DNA of 64,000 nt, taken from NCBI RefSeq assembly GCF_006716445.1, contig NZ_VFPA01000004.1, positions 62,001-126,000 on the forward strand. Reading direction: 5' to 3'. The notes under the pieces are model-generated. The model was not told where the DNA came from, ran no database searches, and saw only the letters and a list, made by a program, of their open reading frames with translations. Every line of letters begins with the position of its first letter. Within the stretch, counting starts at the first letter, position 1. Shown here in pieces: positions 6,781 through 15,218 of this stretch. Both the position numbers and the translations under genes were made by a program. This stretch comes from Pseudonocardia kunmingensis. GTDB taxonomy: Bacteria; Actinomycetota; Actinomycetes; Mycobacteriales; Pseudonocardiaceae.

Positions 6781-9726
6781 GTGCCCGGACGGATCACGCC
6801 GGACGCCCGCCGTCTCCGGTTCGCCGTGCTCGGTCCGCTGCGCGTCCGGTTCGGTGACGCGGAGCTGGACGTGGGGCCGGTCCGCCAGCAGGCGGTGCTG
6901 GCGGCCCTGGCGCTGCGCCCGGACGTGACCACCAGCCAGGCGGAGCTGCTCGACCGCGTGTGGGGGCTGGAGCCACCGGGCTCCGGCGTCAAGAACATGC
7001 CGGGTTACGTGTTCCGCCTGCGTCGGTGCCTGCAGTCGGCAGGTGTCGACGCCAAGTCGGTGATCGTCAGCGATCGGAGCGGGTACCGCTTCGTCGGCGG
7101 CGCCGCGCGGCTGGACACGATGGACCTGGACGGGTTCGCGGCCGAGGCGGGCGAGGCCCGTCGAGCGGGTGACCTGGCCGCCGCGATCGACGCCCACACC
7201 GCCGCGCTGGCGCTGTTCGAGGGCGAGCCGCTGGCCGGCTTGCCGGGGCCGTTCGCCGTCGGGGAGCGGCGGCGGCTGACGGAGCGGCGGATCGCGCTGC
7301 TGCAGGACAAGCTGGACGCGCAGATCCGCTCGGGCCGCTACGACGAGGCCATCGACGAGCTGTCGGTGTGGATCGAGGCCTACCCGCACACCGAACCGCT
7401 CGCCGCGCTCCTGGTGCGCGCCCGGTACGGCGGCGGGCGCCCGGCGAACGCGTTGAAGGTCCTCCCCGAGCTGCGCGAACGGCTGGTCCGGGACCTCGGG
7501 GTCGAGCCCGGCGATGAGGTGCAGCGCGCCCACCAGGCCGTGCTGCGCGGGGACGACGCGGCGCTCGGGATCACACCGCGGCGCGATCCGGTCCGGCGGA
7601 CTCCCGTCGCGGGCCCGACCGGTCGCCCGCGCGACGAGCTGCCGGTCGACGTGGGTGAGGTCGTCGGTCGGGACCGGGAGCTGTCGCTGCTCACCGGACC
7701 GCTCGACGACAGCGCCGTGACCACGGCCGCCGTGGACGGGGTGGCCGGGGCGGGCAAGACCGCGCTCGCGGTGAACGCGGCGCGGGTGCTGCGCGCCCGG
7801 TCCCCGGACGGCTGCCTGTTCGTGGACCTGCACGGGCACAGCGGCCGCACGGCGCCCGCCCCGCAGCGCGTGCTGCGCCGGCTGCTGCGGTCGGTCGGTG
7901 TGGACGACAGCGGCATCCCCGACGACGTCGACGAGCTGGCCGCGTCCTGGCGGGCGGCGAGCGCGTCGCTGCGCCTGGTGCTGGTGCTCGACGACGCGTC
8001 CGGCGCCGAGCAGGTCCGGCCGTTGCTGCCGGCCGGAGCCGGCAGCTGCGTGCTGGTGACCAGCCGTCGACGCCTTGCCGGGCTGGACGTCGACCGGCGG
8101 GTGACCCTGGGCGCGCTCGACCTCGACGCTGCGCAGGTACTGCTGGACCGCGTCGTCGGCGCGTCCCGGTCGGGGCGCGAGCAGGACGCCGTGCGCAGGT
8201 TGGCGCAGTTGTGCGGGCGGCTGCCGCTCGCGCTGTGCATCGCCGGGGCACGGCTGCAGACCCGCCCCGAGTGGACCTTCGGGGACCTGACGGCCCGGCT
8301 GGTCGACGACGAGAGCCGGCTCGGCGGGCTGTCCGCGGGCGACCGCAGCGTGGAGGCCGCGTTCGAGACGTCGTACGGCCAGCTGCCCGCAGGCGATCGG
8401 CGGGCGTTCCGGATGCTGGGCGTGTCACCGGCGCCGGAGGTCGACCGGCTCGCGCTCGCCGCCATGCTGGGCTGCTCCGCGGCGGAGGCCGAGCGGGCGC
8501 TGGAGAACCTGGTGGACGCGAGCCTCCTGCAACAGCCCGCCGCCGGTCGGTACCGGCTGCACGACCTGGTCGCGGTGTACGCCCGACGGCTCGCTGCGGG
8601 AGAACGCCCCGAGATGTTCGCCCGGGCCACGCGCGGGGTGTACCGGCTCTACACCGCCGCCGGGCGGCTCGCGAGCGAATGGGGTGCCGCGAGCTACCCC
8701 ACCGGCCCCGACCTGGGAGCGGTGCCGTTCCGCGGGCGGGCGGACGCCACGGCGTGGCTGGACCGCGCCGGTGACCTCGCCGATGTGGTCGCGCACGCCG
8801 CGGCCGCGGGACACGTGGACGAGGCCTGCTGGATGGCGGAAGGCCTGGCGGACTACCTCGTCCGCCGGCGCAGGGCCCACGAGTGCCGGGCGGCGGTCGA
8901 GGTCGCCCTGTCGCGGGTCGAGGAGGCCACCGACGCCCGGATGCGCCCTTCGCTGCGCTTCTGCCTCGGCTTCGCGCAGGGCATGCAGGGTCGGTACCGG
9001 CAGGCGTACGCCTCGTTCACCGCCGCGCTCGAGCACAGCCGACGTGGCGGTGACCGTCGCGAGGAGGTACGGGCGCGGGGAGCGCTGGTCGTCATCGACA
9101 CGATGGCCGGACGGCACACCGGTGCGGTGGCCGACCTCACCGAGGCGGCGCGGGCGGCCCGTGAGCTCGGGAACGACTGGGCCGTCGAACGGGCGATGTC
9201 CAGCCTCGGCTACGTGCACCTCGTGCAGGGACGCCTCGCGGAGGCCCTCTCGTGCTTCAGCGAGTCGCACGCGGTCGGCGAGAAGATCGGCAGCCCTGCG
9301 ATGGTGGGGAGGTCGCTGGGCCACGTCGGCAGCGTCCAGCTCCAGCTCGGACGCCCGGCGGACGCCGCGGCCACCCTGCGCCGCGCCGTCGAGCTCGGCG
9401 AGCAGGTGGCGGACGTCCTGCTGCACGCCGGCAGCCTCACCCGGCTCGGTGCCGCCGAGCAGGAGCTGGGTGACCTCGACACCGCACTCGACCTGCACCG
9501 CCGAGCGCTCGACCTGGTCTCCGGCAAGGCCGTCGCGGAGCTGGAGCAGGAGATCCGCGGCCGCCTCGGCCACTGCTGCCTCGCGATGGGGCGCCATGCC
9601 GAGGCACGGGAGCACCTCGAGCGGGCGCGGGCGCTGTCCGCCATGCCTCCGCAGGCGGAGGAAGGCAGCGTTCACCGCACGATCCTGCTGGCCGGTGGCA
9701 GGCTGCCGGCGTCGGCCACCGTCTGA
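6781..9726 (+). CDS. AfsR/SARP-type transcriptional regulator with NB-ARC and TPR domains
   Basis: A 981-residue regulator with the AfsR layout. An OmpR-like winged helix covers about 15-95 (RFAVLGPLRVRFGDAELDVG through SGYRFVG). A bacterial transcriptional activation domain runs from about 100 to 245. The NB-ARC ATPase has P-loop GVAGAGKTALAV near residue 320, a Walker-B-like LVLVLDDAS, and a GRLPLALCIAGARL GxP motif. TPR-like helices fill the C-terminal 350 residues. Such proteins activate secondary-metabolite or stress genes by binding direct repeats near the -35 region, with the NB-ARC module acting as a switch. The start is GTG 6781. Its 3' end overlaps the convergent monooxygenase gene by 55 bp, so those two genes cannot both be fully transcribed without antisense overlap. 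The target genes are not obvious in the window. Confidence 0.93.
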   Translation: MPGRITPDARRLRFAVLGPLRVRFGDAELDVGPVRQQAVLAALALRPDVTTSQAELLDRVWGLEPPGSGVKNMPGYVFRLRRCLQSAGVDAKSVIVSDRSGYRFVGGAARLDTMDLDGFAAEAGEARRAGDLAAAIDAHTAALALFEGEPLAGLPGPFAVGERRRLTERRIALLQDKLDAQIRSGRYDEAIDELSVWIEAYPHTEPLAALLVRARYGGGRPANALKVLPELRERLVRDLGVEPGDEVQRAHQAVLRGDDAALGITPRRDPVRRTPVAGPTGRPRDELPVDVGEVVGRDRELSLLTGPLDDSAVTTAAVDGVAGAGKTALAVNAARVLRARSPDGCLFVDLHGHSGRTAPAPQRVLRRLLRSVGVDDSGIPDDVDELAASWRAASASLRLVLVLDDASGAEQVRPLLPAGAGSCVLVTSRRRLAGLDVDRRVTLGALDLDAAQVLLDRVVGASRSGREQDAVRRLAQLCGRLPLALCIAGARLQTRPEWTFGDLTARLVDDESRLGGLSAGDRSVEAAFETSYGQLPAGDRRAFRMLGVSPAPEVDRLALAAMLGCSAAEAERALENLVDASLLQQPAAGRYRLHDLVAVYARRLAAGERPEMFARATRGVYRLYTAAGRLASEWGAASYPTGPDLGAVPFRGRADATAWLDRAGDLADVVAHAAAAGHVDEACWMAEGLADYLVRRRRAHECRAAVEVALSRVEEATDARMRPSLRFCLGFAQGMQGRYRQAYASFTAALEHSRRGGDRREEVRARGALVVIDTMAGRHTGAVADLTEAARAARELGNDWAVERAMSSLGYVHLVQGRLAEALSCFSESHAVGEKIGSPAMVGRSLGHVGSVQLQLGRPADAAATLRRAVELGEQVADVLLHAGSLTRLGAAEQELGDLDTALDLHRRALDLVSGKAVAELEQEIRGRLGHCCLAMGRHAEAREHLERARALSAMPPQAEEGSVHRTILLAGGRLPASATV

Positions 9727-11417
9727 TCGAGCCGGTCGCCCCCTTCCCGATGGCGGGGATCGAGCGCACCGGCTCGACCGGCGGGCCGTGGAGCGGGCGC
9801 CCCCGCGAGGACCTGGAAGTAGCGGCGGACCGCGGCGAGGTCGACGTCGTCGACGCGGTGGGCCACGTACTTGTCCGGGCGGATCAGGTAGAGGCTCGGC
9901 CGGCGAACCCCGTAGCGGTTGTGGGCCTCGCTGCGCACGTCCGCGAAGACGGCCTCGACGGGCGCCGTCGGCAGATGACCACGGGTGACCAGCAGGACCT
10001 GGCCGTGACCGGCCATGACCTCCTCGGCGGCGGCCTTCCACGCGGTGAGGGTGCGGGCGTCGGCCTCGTCCGCGGCGAACAGGACCAGGTGGTGTCCCGG
10101 GTCGCGCAGGAGGTGACGCAGCGCCACCGGCCCGGAGCGCGACTCGAGGTAGGCATCCCGGACGACCTCACCGGCCTCGGGTCCGGTGCCGTCGCCCGCA
10201 CTCCACGGCCTGCGCCGCGGGGAGGACCACTGTTGCGCGACGAGATCGCTCCCCCGGTAGTTCACGAGGTGCTCGCCGATGGCGTTCGCGAACCCCTGCT
10301 GCACCGTGTTGAGCCGGCTGAGCATGCCGAGGGCGTACTGCCGTGCCCGCCGTGCGACGAGGCCGTTCCCGGTGGCGACACGGGTGGCCGTCGAGGTGGC
10401 CCTGACGACGGTCTGCGCGACGGGTCGCCGTTCGGCACCGTAGCTGTCGAGCAGCGATGCGCCGGCGCGGCCGGTGGCGACCAGGGCGAGCTTCCACCCG
10501 AGGTTGTACGCGTCCTGCATCCCGGTGTTCATCCCCTGACCGCCGATCGGGCTGTGGCTGTGCGCCGCGTCGCCGGCCAGCAGCACCCGGCCCGCCCGGA
10601 ACCGCTCGGCCAGCCCCTCGCGGGCGACGAACGCGGAGCTCCACCGCAGATCGCTCAGACGCGGGTCGGCGGGCGTCCGCTCGGCGACCGCGGCCGCGAA
10701 GTGCGGCAGCCCCGGTGGCCGTGGCGGCCGGTCGTCCGGGGTGCTGGCGAGGATCCGCCAGTAGCCACCGGGCATGGGGAACGCCGCCACGAGCCCGCCT
10801 CGGGCGAACCAGACGTGGAAGCGGTCGCGCGCCAGGTCCCACGGGGCCGTGACGTCGCCGAGGATGAAGCCGCGGTGCAGGTCCGCTGTCCTCCATCCGA
10901 TGCCGGCCGTGTCCCGGACGGTGCTGCGGGAACCGTCGCACCCCACCAGCCAGTCCACCCGGCAGCGTTCGGTGTCGCCGTCCGCGTGGACGAGGTCGAC
11001 GGAGACGCCGGACGCGCTCGCGTCGTGCGCGGCGACGCGGGTGTTCCACTCGATCTGCACGCCCAGCTCGGCGACCCGGTCCCGCAGCAGCTGCGTGGTC
11101 TGCCACTGCGCGAGGCACAGGTCCATGGGGAACGGTGAGTCCACGGCCGTCGTGTCCAGCTCGGCCACCAGACGCGTGCCGCGGTAGAAGTTCAGGGCCC
11201 GCAACGGCACCCCCTCCGCGACCGCGGCCGCGGCGAGCCCGAGGTCGTCGAGCAGCTCGAGCGACCGCGCCGCGACCGCGACCGCGCGGCTCTCCGCGAC
11301 ATCCGCCGGCCCGGCGTCCACGACCCGGGGGAGCACACCTCGCCGCGCCAGCTCGGCGGCCAGCACCAGTCCTGTCGGCCCGGCCCCCACGACGAGTACC
11401 CCGTCTCCCACACCCAT
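9672..11417 (-). CDS. FAD-dependent aromatic monooxygenase (PheA/TfdB, polyketide hydroxylase type)
   Basis: Class A flavin monooxygenase that hydroxylates phenolic or polyketide rings using NAD(P)H and oxygen. DGVLVVGAGPTGLVLAAELARRG is the N-terminal GxGxxG FAD motif. DWLVGCDGSRSTVRDTAG is the DG motif (FAD and NADPH). RVLLAGDAAHSHSPIGGQGMNTGMQDA is the GD motif. The C-terminal thioredoxin-like domain ends at LIRPDKYVAHRVDD, as in MhpA and RdmE-like enzymes. The start is ATG 11417, preceded by a GGAGG ribosome site. An in-frame ATG at 11462 lies inside the promoter and operator and is rejected. Length 581 residues. The substrate is unknown; antibiotic inactivation (rifampicin monooxygenase-like) is another possibility. 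Confidence 0.88.
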   Translation of the reverse strand: MGVGDGVLVVGAGPTGLVLAAELARRGVLPRVVDAGPADVAESRAVAVAARSLELLDDLGLAAAAVAEGVPLRALNFYRGTRLVAELDTTAVDSPFPMDLCLAQWQTTQLLRDRVAELGVQIEWNTRVAAHDASASGVSVDLVHADGDTERCRVDWLVGCDGSRSTVRDTAGIGWRTADLHRGFILGDVTAPWDLARDRFHVWFARGGLVAAFPMPGGYWRILASTPDDRPPRPPGLPHFAAAVAERTPADPRLSDLRWSSAFVAREGLAERFRAGRVLLAGDAAHSHSPIGGQGMNTGMQDAYNLGWKLALVATGRAGASLLDSYGAERRPVAQTVVRATSTATRVATGNGLVARRARQYALGMLSRLNTVQQGFANAIGEHLVNYRGSDLVAQQWSSPRRRPWSAGDGTGPEAGEVVRDAYLESRSGPVALRHLLRDPGHHLVLFAADEADARTLTAWKAAAEEVMAGHGQVLLVTRGHLPTAPVEAVFADVRSEAHNRYGVRRPSLYLIRPDKYVAHRVDDVDLAAVRRYFQVLAGAPAPRPAGRAGALDPRHREGGDRLDQTVADAGSLPPASRIVR

Positions 11418-11429
11418 CCCAACCTCCAA

Positions 11430-11450
11430 AACGAATGCTCGTTCTTTATA
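11430..11450 (-). promoter_or_regulatory. TetR-type operator and -10 box of the monooxygenase gene
   Basis: The imperfect palindrome AACGAATGCTCGTT (11430-11443) sits between the monooxygenase start and the tetR gene. On the minus strand it follows TATAAA (11450 to 11445), a good -10 box, so bound repressor would block the start of transcription. A TTGACC at 11478-11473 is present, but 22 bp from the -10 is too far for a canonical -35. The half site GCTCGTTCT also occurs upstream of the tetR gene at about 12,110-12,120, which suggests autoregulation. Confidence 0.6.
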
Positions 11451-11492
11451 CGGAAGCAGCATCCGCCCCCTCGGTCAAGGAGATGCGCCCGC

Positions 11493-12101
11493 TCAGCCCA
11501 GCCCGGAGCGACCCGACATCAGCGCGCGGAGGCCGTCGCGGAACGCGACGGGGTCGGCGTGGCCGTGGACCGCGCGCTGCACCATGAACCCGTCGACGAG
11601 TGCGATCAGGACGTCGGCCACCTGCTCGGCGGAGACGTCTCCGGGAAGCAGGCCGCGGCTCTGGTGCCGGGCGACGAGGCCTCCCAGCACCGCCCGGGTG
11701 GCTCCCATGACGTCGGCGAGCTGTGCGGCCAGCTCCGGCGAGCGCAGCGCCTCGGACCAGATCTGCACCAGCAGTCGCGCCGACTCCGGCGAACCGGCCA
11801 GCGGGGGCTTCTCGACCGCCAGCACGAGGTCCACGATGTCGTCGAGCCCGGGCGGCTCCTCGGCGTCGTGCGCGTCGAAGGCGCGGGCGACGTCGGCGAG
11901 AGCCTCGCCCGCGATCGCGGCGATGATGTCGTCCTTGCTCGCGAAGTAGCGGTAGACCGCGCCGACGGACAGCTCGGCCTCCGCGAGCACGTCCTGCATC
12001 GACGTGGCGTGGAACCCGTTGCGGATGAAGCAGCGGCGCGCGGCGTCGAGGATCTGCCGCCGTCGCGCATCGAGGTGTTCCCGTGGCCTGCGGGGCATCA
12101 C
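11493..12101 (-). CDS. TetR/AcrR family repressor, probable regulator of the monooxygenase
   Basis: 202-residue one-component regulator. The N-terminal HTH region RRQILDAARRCFIRNGFHATSMQDVLAEAELSVGAVYRYFASKDDII is complete and typical. The ligand-binding part ends with VADVLIALVDGFMVQRAVHG. It lies upstream of the FAD monooxygenase on the same strand, separated by 75 bp that hold a palindrome overlapping a -10 box. The simplest model is that it represses the monooxygenase until a small aromatic ligand binds. Start ATG 12101. Confidence 0.9.
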   Translation of the reverse strand: MMPRRPREHLDARRRQILDAARRCFIRNGFHATSMQDVLAEAELSVGAVYRYFASKDDIIAAIAGEALADVARAFDAHDAEEPPGLDDIVDLVLAVEKPPLAGSPESARLLVQIWSEALRSPELAAQLADVMGATRAVLGGLVARHQSRGLLPGDVSAEQVADVLIALVDGFMVQRAVHGHADPVAFRDGLRALMSGRSGLG

Positions 12102-12155
12102 CCGACACTAGAACGAGCGCCCTTCCTCGATCGGATCAGGTCGCCGCTCGACGCC

Positions 12156-12650
12156 CTACGGGTGGGCGCAGGGGCCCGCCCGCCACCACTCGCCCAGCTC
12201 GGCCAGCGCCTCGTCGCCGAACGGGTTGACCCCCGGCCCGGCGGCGAGCGCGTGGGCCACGCAGACGTGCAGGCACTTCACCCGCTCCGGCATGCCGCCC
12301 GCGCTGACCCCGGTGCCGAGCGGCTCGATCGCGTCCCGCTCGGCCAGGTAGGACTCGTGCGCGCGACGGTAGGCGGCGGCGAGCTCGGGGTCCTCGGCGA
12401 GCCGCTCGGTCATCTCCCGCATCCGCCCGGACGCCTCGAGCCCGCCGATCCGGGAGTTCAGCCGGGAGCAGGTCAGGTAGTACAGCGTGGGGAACGGGGT
12501 GCCGTCCGCCAGGCGCGGCGCGGTCTGCACGACGGCAGGCAGGCCGCAGGGACAGCGGTGCGCCACCTCGCGCACGCCGCGCGGGGTCCGTCCCAGCTGC
12601 GCGGTGACCGCGGCGACGTCCTCCTCGGCGACCTGCTGATCCGACGTCAT
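12156..12650 (-). CDS. DUF501 family protein
   Basis: 164 residues. Recognised by VTAQLGRTPRGVREVAHRC, PCGLPAVVQTAPRL, PFPTLYYLTCSRLN and RVKCLHVCVAHALA, the blocks that define DUF501 in actinobacteria. The conserved Cys residues (CPCG, LTC, CLHVC) could bind metal, but the function is unknown. The start ATG overlaps the ftsB stop by 4 bp (ATGA), so it is translationally coupled to ftsB in an eno-ftsB-DUF501 operon. In mycobacteria ppx follows next; here the downstream neighbour is the tetR gene instead. Confidence 0.9.
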   Translation of the reverse strand: MTSDQQVAEEDVAAVTAQLGRTPRGVREVAHRCPCGLPAVVQTAPRLADGTPFPTLYYLTCSRLNSRIGGLEASGRMREMTERLAEDPELAAAYRRAHESYLAERDAIEPLGTGVSAGGMPERVKCLHVCVAHALAAGPGVNPFGDEALAELGEWWRAGPCAHP

Positions 12651-13165
12651 CGCGGTCCCTCCGTCACCTCTCGCCACAGCACGTGGTACCAGGGGACGCC
12701 GGCGTCGGCCCCCGTGGCCGGGGCCGGTTCCGGCGCGGCCGGCAGCTGCACCACGTACGGGACCTCCCCCGGCATCACGTACCCGAGCCGCGACCGCGCC
12801 TGCGCCTCGATCTCGGCCGGGTCGGACAGCCGCGCCCGCTCCCGGGTCAGCTCCGCCACCTCGGCCGCGAGCGCCTGCTGCTGCTCCGACACCGCCGCCA
12901 GCTCCTGGCGCTGGGCCACGTAGTTGCGCAGCGGCACCGCGACGGTGAGCGCGAGCGCGCACACGACGAGCGCGAGGATGGCCGCCCGCTTCGTGGAGGA
13001 CAGCCCGAGCAGCCCGGTGGTGGCCGCGACCACCCCGCGGGCACGCGGCACCCGCGTCAGCCGCGGCTCCCGGTTCCGGCGCCGCGACGCGCCGGTGCCC
13101 GAGCGCCGCGGCCGGGGGGTGCGGCGCGTGCGCTCCCCCCGTGCCTTGGCCCGCTCGTCCCCCAC
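12647..13165 (-). CDS. ftsB: FtsB/DivIC-type septum formation initiator
   Basis: Bitopic cell-division protein that bridges FtsL and FtsQ in the divisome. It has 172 residues. A basic, Arg/Pro-rich cytoplasmic N-terminus (1-58) is followed by one TM helix (about 60-80, ILALVVCALALTVAVPL), then a coiled coil from about 85 to 112 (RQELAAVSEQQQALAAEVAELTRERA shows heptads). The DivIC signature DPAEIEAQARSRLGYVMPGE comes next. The extra C-terminal tail is proline-rich. It lies directly after eno, the usual actinobacterial position, and overlaps DUF501 by 4 bp. Confidence 0.92.
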   Translation of the reverse strand: MGDERAKARGERTRRTPRPRRSGTGASRRRNREPRLTRVPRARGVVAATTGLLGLSSTKRAAILALVVCALALTVAVPLRNYVAQRQELAAVSEQQQALAAEVAELTRERARLSDPAEIEAQARSRLGYVMPGEVPYVVQLPAAPEPAPATGADAGVPWYHVLWREVTEGPR

Positions 13166-13181
13166 GGCCCCCGTCGCCCTT

Positions 13182-14480
13182 CTAGGCCCCGGCGTCGGCG
13201 GCGGAGGTGTAGCGCGGGAAGGCGAGGTCGCCCGCGTACCGGGCGGCGTCGCCCAGCGCCTCCTCGATGCGCAGCAGCTGGTTGTACTTCGCGACGCGCT
13301 CGGAACGGGCCGGGGCGCCGGACTTGATCTGCCCGCAGCCGGTGGCGACGGCGAGGTCGGCGATCGTGGTGTCCTCGGTCTCGCCCGAGCGGTGGCTCAT
13401 CATGCAGCGGTAGCCCGAGGACTGCGCGAGCGTGACCGCGTCGAGGGTCTCCGACAGCGTACCGATCTGGTTGACCTTCACCAGCAGGGCGTTGGCGGCA
13501 CCCCGGCTGATGCCCTCGTCGAGCCGCTCCGGGTTGGTGACGAACAGGTCGTCGCCCACGAGCTGGACCTTGGTGCCGAGCGTCTCGGTGAGCGCCACCC
13601 AGCCGTCCCAGTCGTCCTCGGACAGCGGGTCCTCGATCGAGACGAGCGGGTAGGCCTCGACCAGCTCGCCGTACACGGCCGACAGCTCCTGCGCGGTGAG
13701 CTTCTTGCCCTCGTAGGAGTAGACGCCCTCGCTGTGGAACTCGGTGGCGGCCACGTCGAGGGCCAACGCGATGTCACGGCCGAGCGTGTAGCCGGTCTTC
13801 TCGATCGCCTCGGCGATCAGGTCGAGCGCGGCACGGGTGCCGGGCAGGTCGGGGGCGAAACCACCCTCGTCGCCGAGCCCGGTGGCCAGGCCCTTGCCCT
13901 TGAGCACTGACTTCAGCGCCTGGTAGACCTCGGCACCCCAGCGCAGCGCCTCCTTGAAGGAGTCGGCCCCGACCGGCGCGATCATGAACTCCTGCACGTC
14001 GACGGAGCTGTCGGCGTGCGCGCCGCCGTTGATGATGTTCATCATCGGCACCGGCAGCACGTGCGCGTTGGGGCCGCCGACGTAGCGGAACAGCTCCAGC
14101 CCCGACGACTCGGCGGCCGCCTTCGCGACGGCGAGGGAGACACCCAGCAGCGCGTTGGCCCCGAGGCGCGACTTGTCCGGGGTGCCGTCCAGGTCGACGA
14201 GGCGCTGGTCGACCAGGCGCTGGTCGACGGCCTCCATGCCGGTGAGCTCGGGCCCGATCTCGTCCAGGACGGCGCCCACGGCCTTCTCGACGCCCTTGCC
14301 GCCGAAGCGCAACGGGTCGCCGTCGCGCAGCTCCACCGCCTCGTGCTCGCCCGTGGAGGCGCCGGACGGCACCGCCGCACGCGCCAGCGTCCCGTCGTCG
14401 AGCGCGACCTCGACCTCGATCGTCGGATTGCCCCGCGAGTCGAGGATCTCCCGCGCGCCGACCTGCTCGATGACCGCCAC
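13182..14480 (-). CDS. eno: Enolase
   Basis: Phosphopyruvate hydratase, converting 2-phosphoglycerate to phosphoenolpyruvate in glycolysis. 432 residues, the usual length. The N-terminal REILDSRGNPTIEVEV, the flexible loop SGASTGEHEAVELRDGD, the Mg-binding region SIEDPLSEDDWDGW and the signature LLVKVNQIGTLSET, followed by MSHRSGETEDTTIADLAVA, are all intact. Catalytic Lys and Glu positions are conserved by context. It heads the minus-strand operon with ftsB and DUF501. A GGGAG ribosome site precedes the ATG. Confidence 0.97.
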   Translation of the reverse strand: MAVIEQVGAREILDSRGNPTIEVEVALDDGTLARAAVPSGASTGEHEAVELRDGDPLRFGGKGVEKAVGAVLDEIGPELTGMEAVDQRLVDQRLVDLDGTPDKSRLGANALLGVSLAVAKAAAESSGLELFRYVGGPNAHVLPVPMMNIINGGAHADSSVDVQEFMIAPVGADSFKEALRWGAEVYQALKSVLKGKGLATGLGDEGGFAPDLPGTRAALDLIAEAIEKTGYTLGRDIALALDVAATEFHSEGVYSYEGKKLTAQELSAVYGELVEAYPLVSIEDPLSEDDWDGWVALTETLGTKVQLVGDDLFVTNPERLDEGISRGAANALLVKVNQIGTLSETLDAVTLAQSSGYRCMMSHRSGETEDTTIADLAVATGCGQIKSGAPARSERVAKYNQLLRIEEALGDAARYAGDLAFPRYTSAADAGA

Positions 14481-14651
14481 CAGTGCTCCCGTCGAAGAGG
14501 TTCGCTCGTCCGGGGGGCCAGCCTAGTCGGGGAGCCGGGCGCGACCGTGCAGGAACCCGCTGGGGGGCGCGAACGTCGTCCCCCGTCCACCGCGCGGACC
14601 GCCGCGCACCCCTCGCAGATCGCGCCACCGACACCTAACGTAGGGACGACC

Positions 14652-15062
14652 ATGACGAGCCAGCCCGCATCCGACGGCCTGTTCGAGTCGTTCCGCCGCG
14701 CCGAGATGCTCATCGCGCGCAGCAGGCCCCTCGACGCGTTGCAGGCACTCACCCCGGTCCTCGCCAGCCAGCCGAACGACGCGTCCGTCCAGCTGCTCGC
14801 CGGCCGCGCCTACCTCAACTCCGCACAGCTCCAGCAGGCCGAGGAGGCGTTCGGGCGGGTGCTCGACCTGGACCCGTCCGACCACTACGCGCGCTTCGCC
14901 CTCGGCAAGGCCCTGCATCGCCAGGGCCGGCTCGCGGAGGCACTCGCCCAGCTCAAGATGGCCGCCGCCATGGACCCGCGCCCCGAGTACCAGGAGGCTC
15001 TCGGCGAGGTGCGCGCCCGGATCGCCGTCGACGCGGACACCGATCTGGACGATCGGGACTGA
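14652..15062 (+). CDS. Small TPR protein
   Basis: 136 residues made of about three tetratricopeptide units: ARSRPLDALQALTPVLASQPN, NDASVQLLAGRAYLNSAQLQQAEEAFGRVLDLDPSD and HYARFALGKALHRQGRLAEALAQLKMAAAMDPRP. It probably acts as a protein-interaction adaptor in the cytosol. There is no signal peptide and the C-terminus is acidic. It is transcribed away from eno with about 170 bp between. A three-unit 22-bp repeat array begins about 15 bp after the stop codon. Confidence 0.85.
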   Translation: MTSQPASDGLFESFRRAEMLIARSRPLDALQALTPVLASQPNDASVQLLAGRAYLNSAQLQQAEEAFGRVLDLDPSDHYARFALGKALHRQGRLAEALAQLKMAAAMDPRPEYQEALGEVRARIAVDADTDLDDRD

Positions 15063-15077
15063 AGCTGATCCACACCC

Positions 15078-15145
15078 CGCGAGTCTCCCGTCCGGACAGC
15101 GCGAGTCTCCCGTTCCGACAGGGCGAGTCTCCCGTTCGGACGGGG
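15078..15145. repeat. 22-bp tandem repeat array B (three units)
   Basis: Three adjoining units with consensus GCGAGTCTCC then CGTTCCGACAGG, all in the plus orientation. The array begins just beyond the TPR gene stop. The third unit decays into CGGGGCGGATGACGC. Same family as arrays A, C and D. Confidence 0.85.
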
Positions 15146-15218
15146 CGGATGACGCGTTCCTCCCTGCCCCGGCTGGGCGGAGTTCTGGGCGCGCGGGCGC
15201 TGCGCGCGCCCAGCCCGT

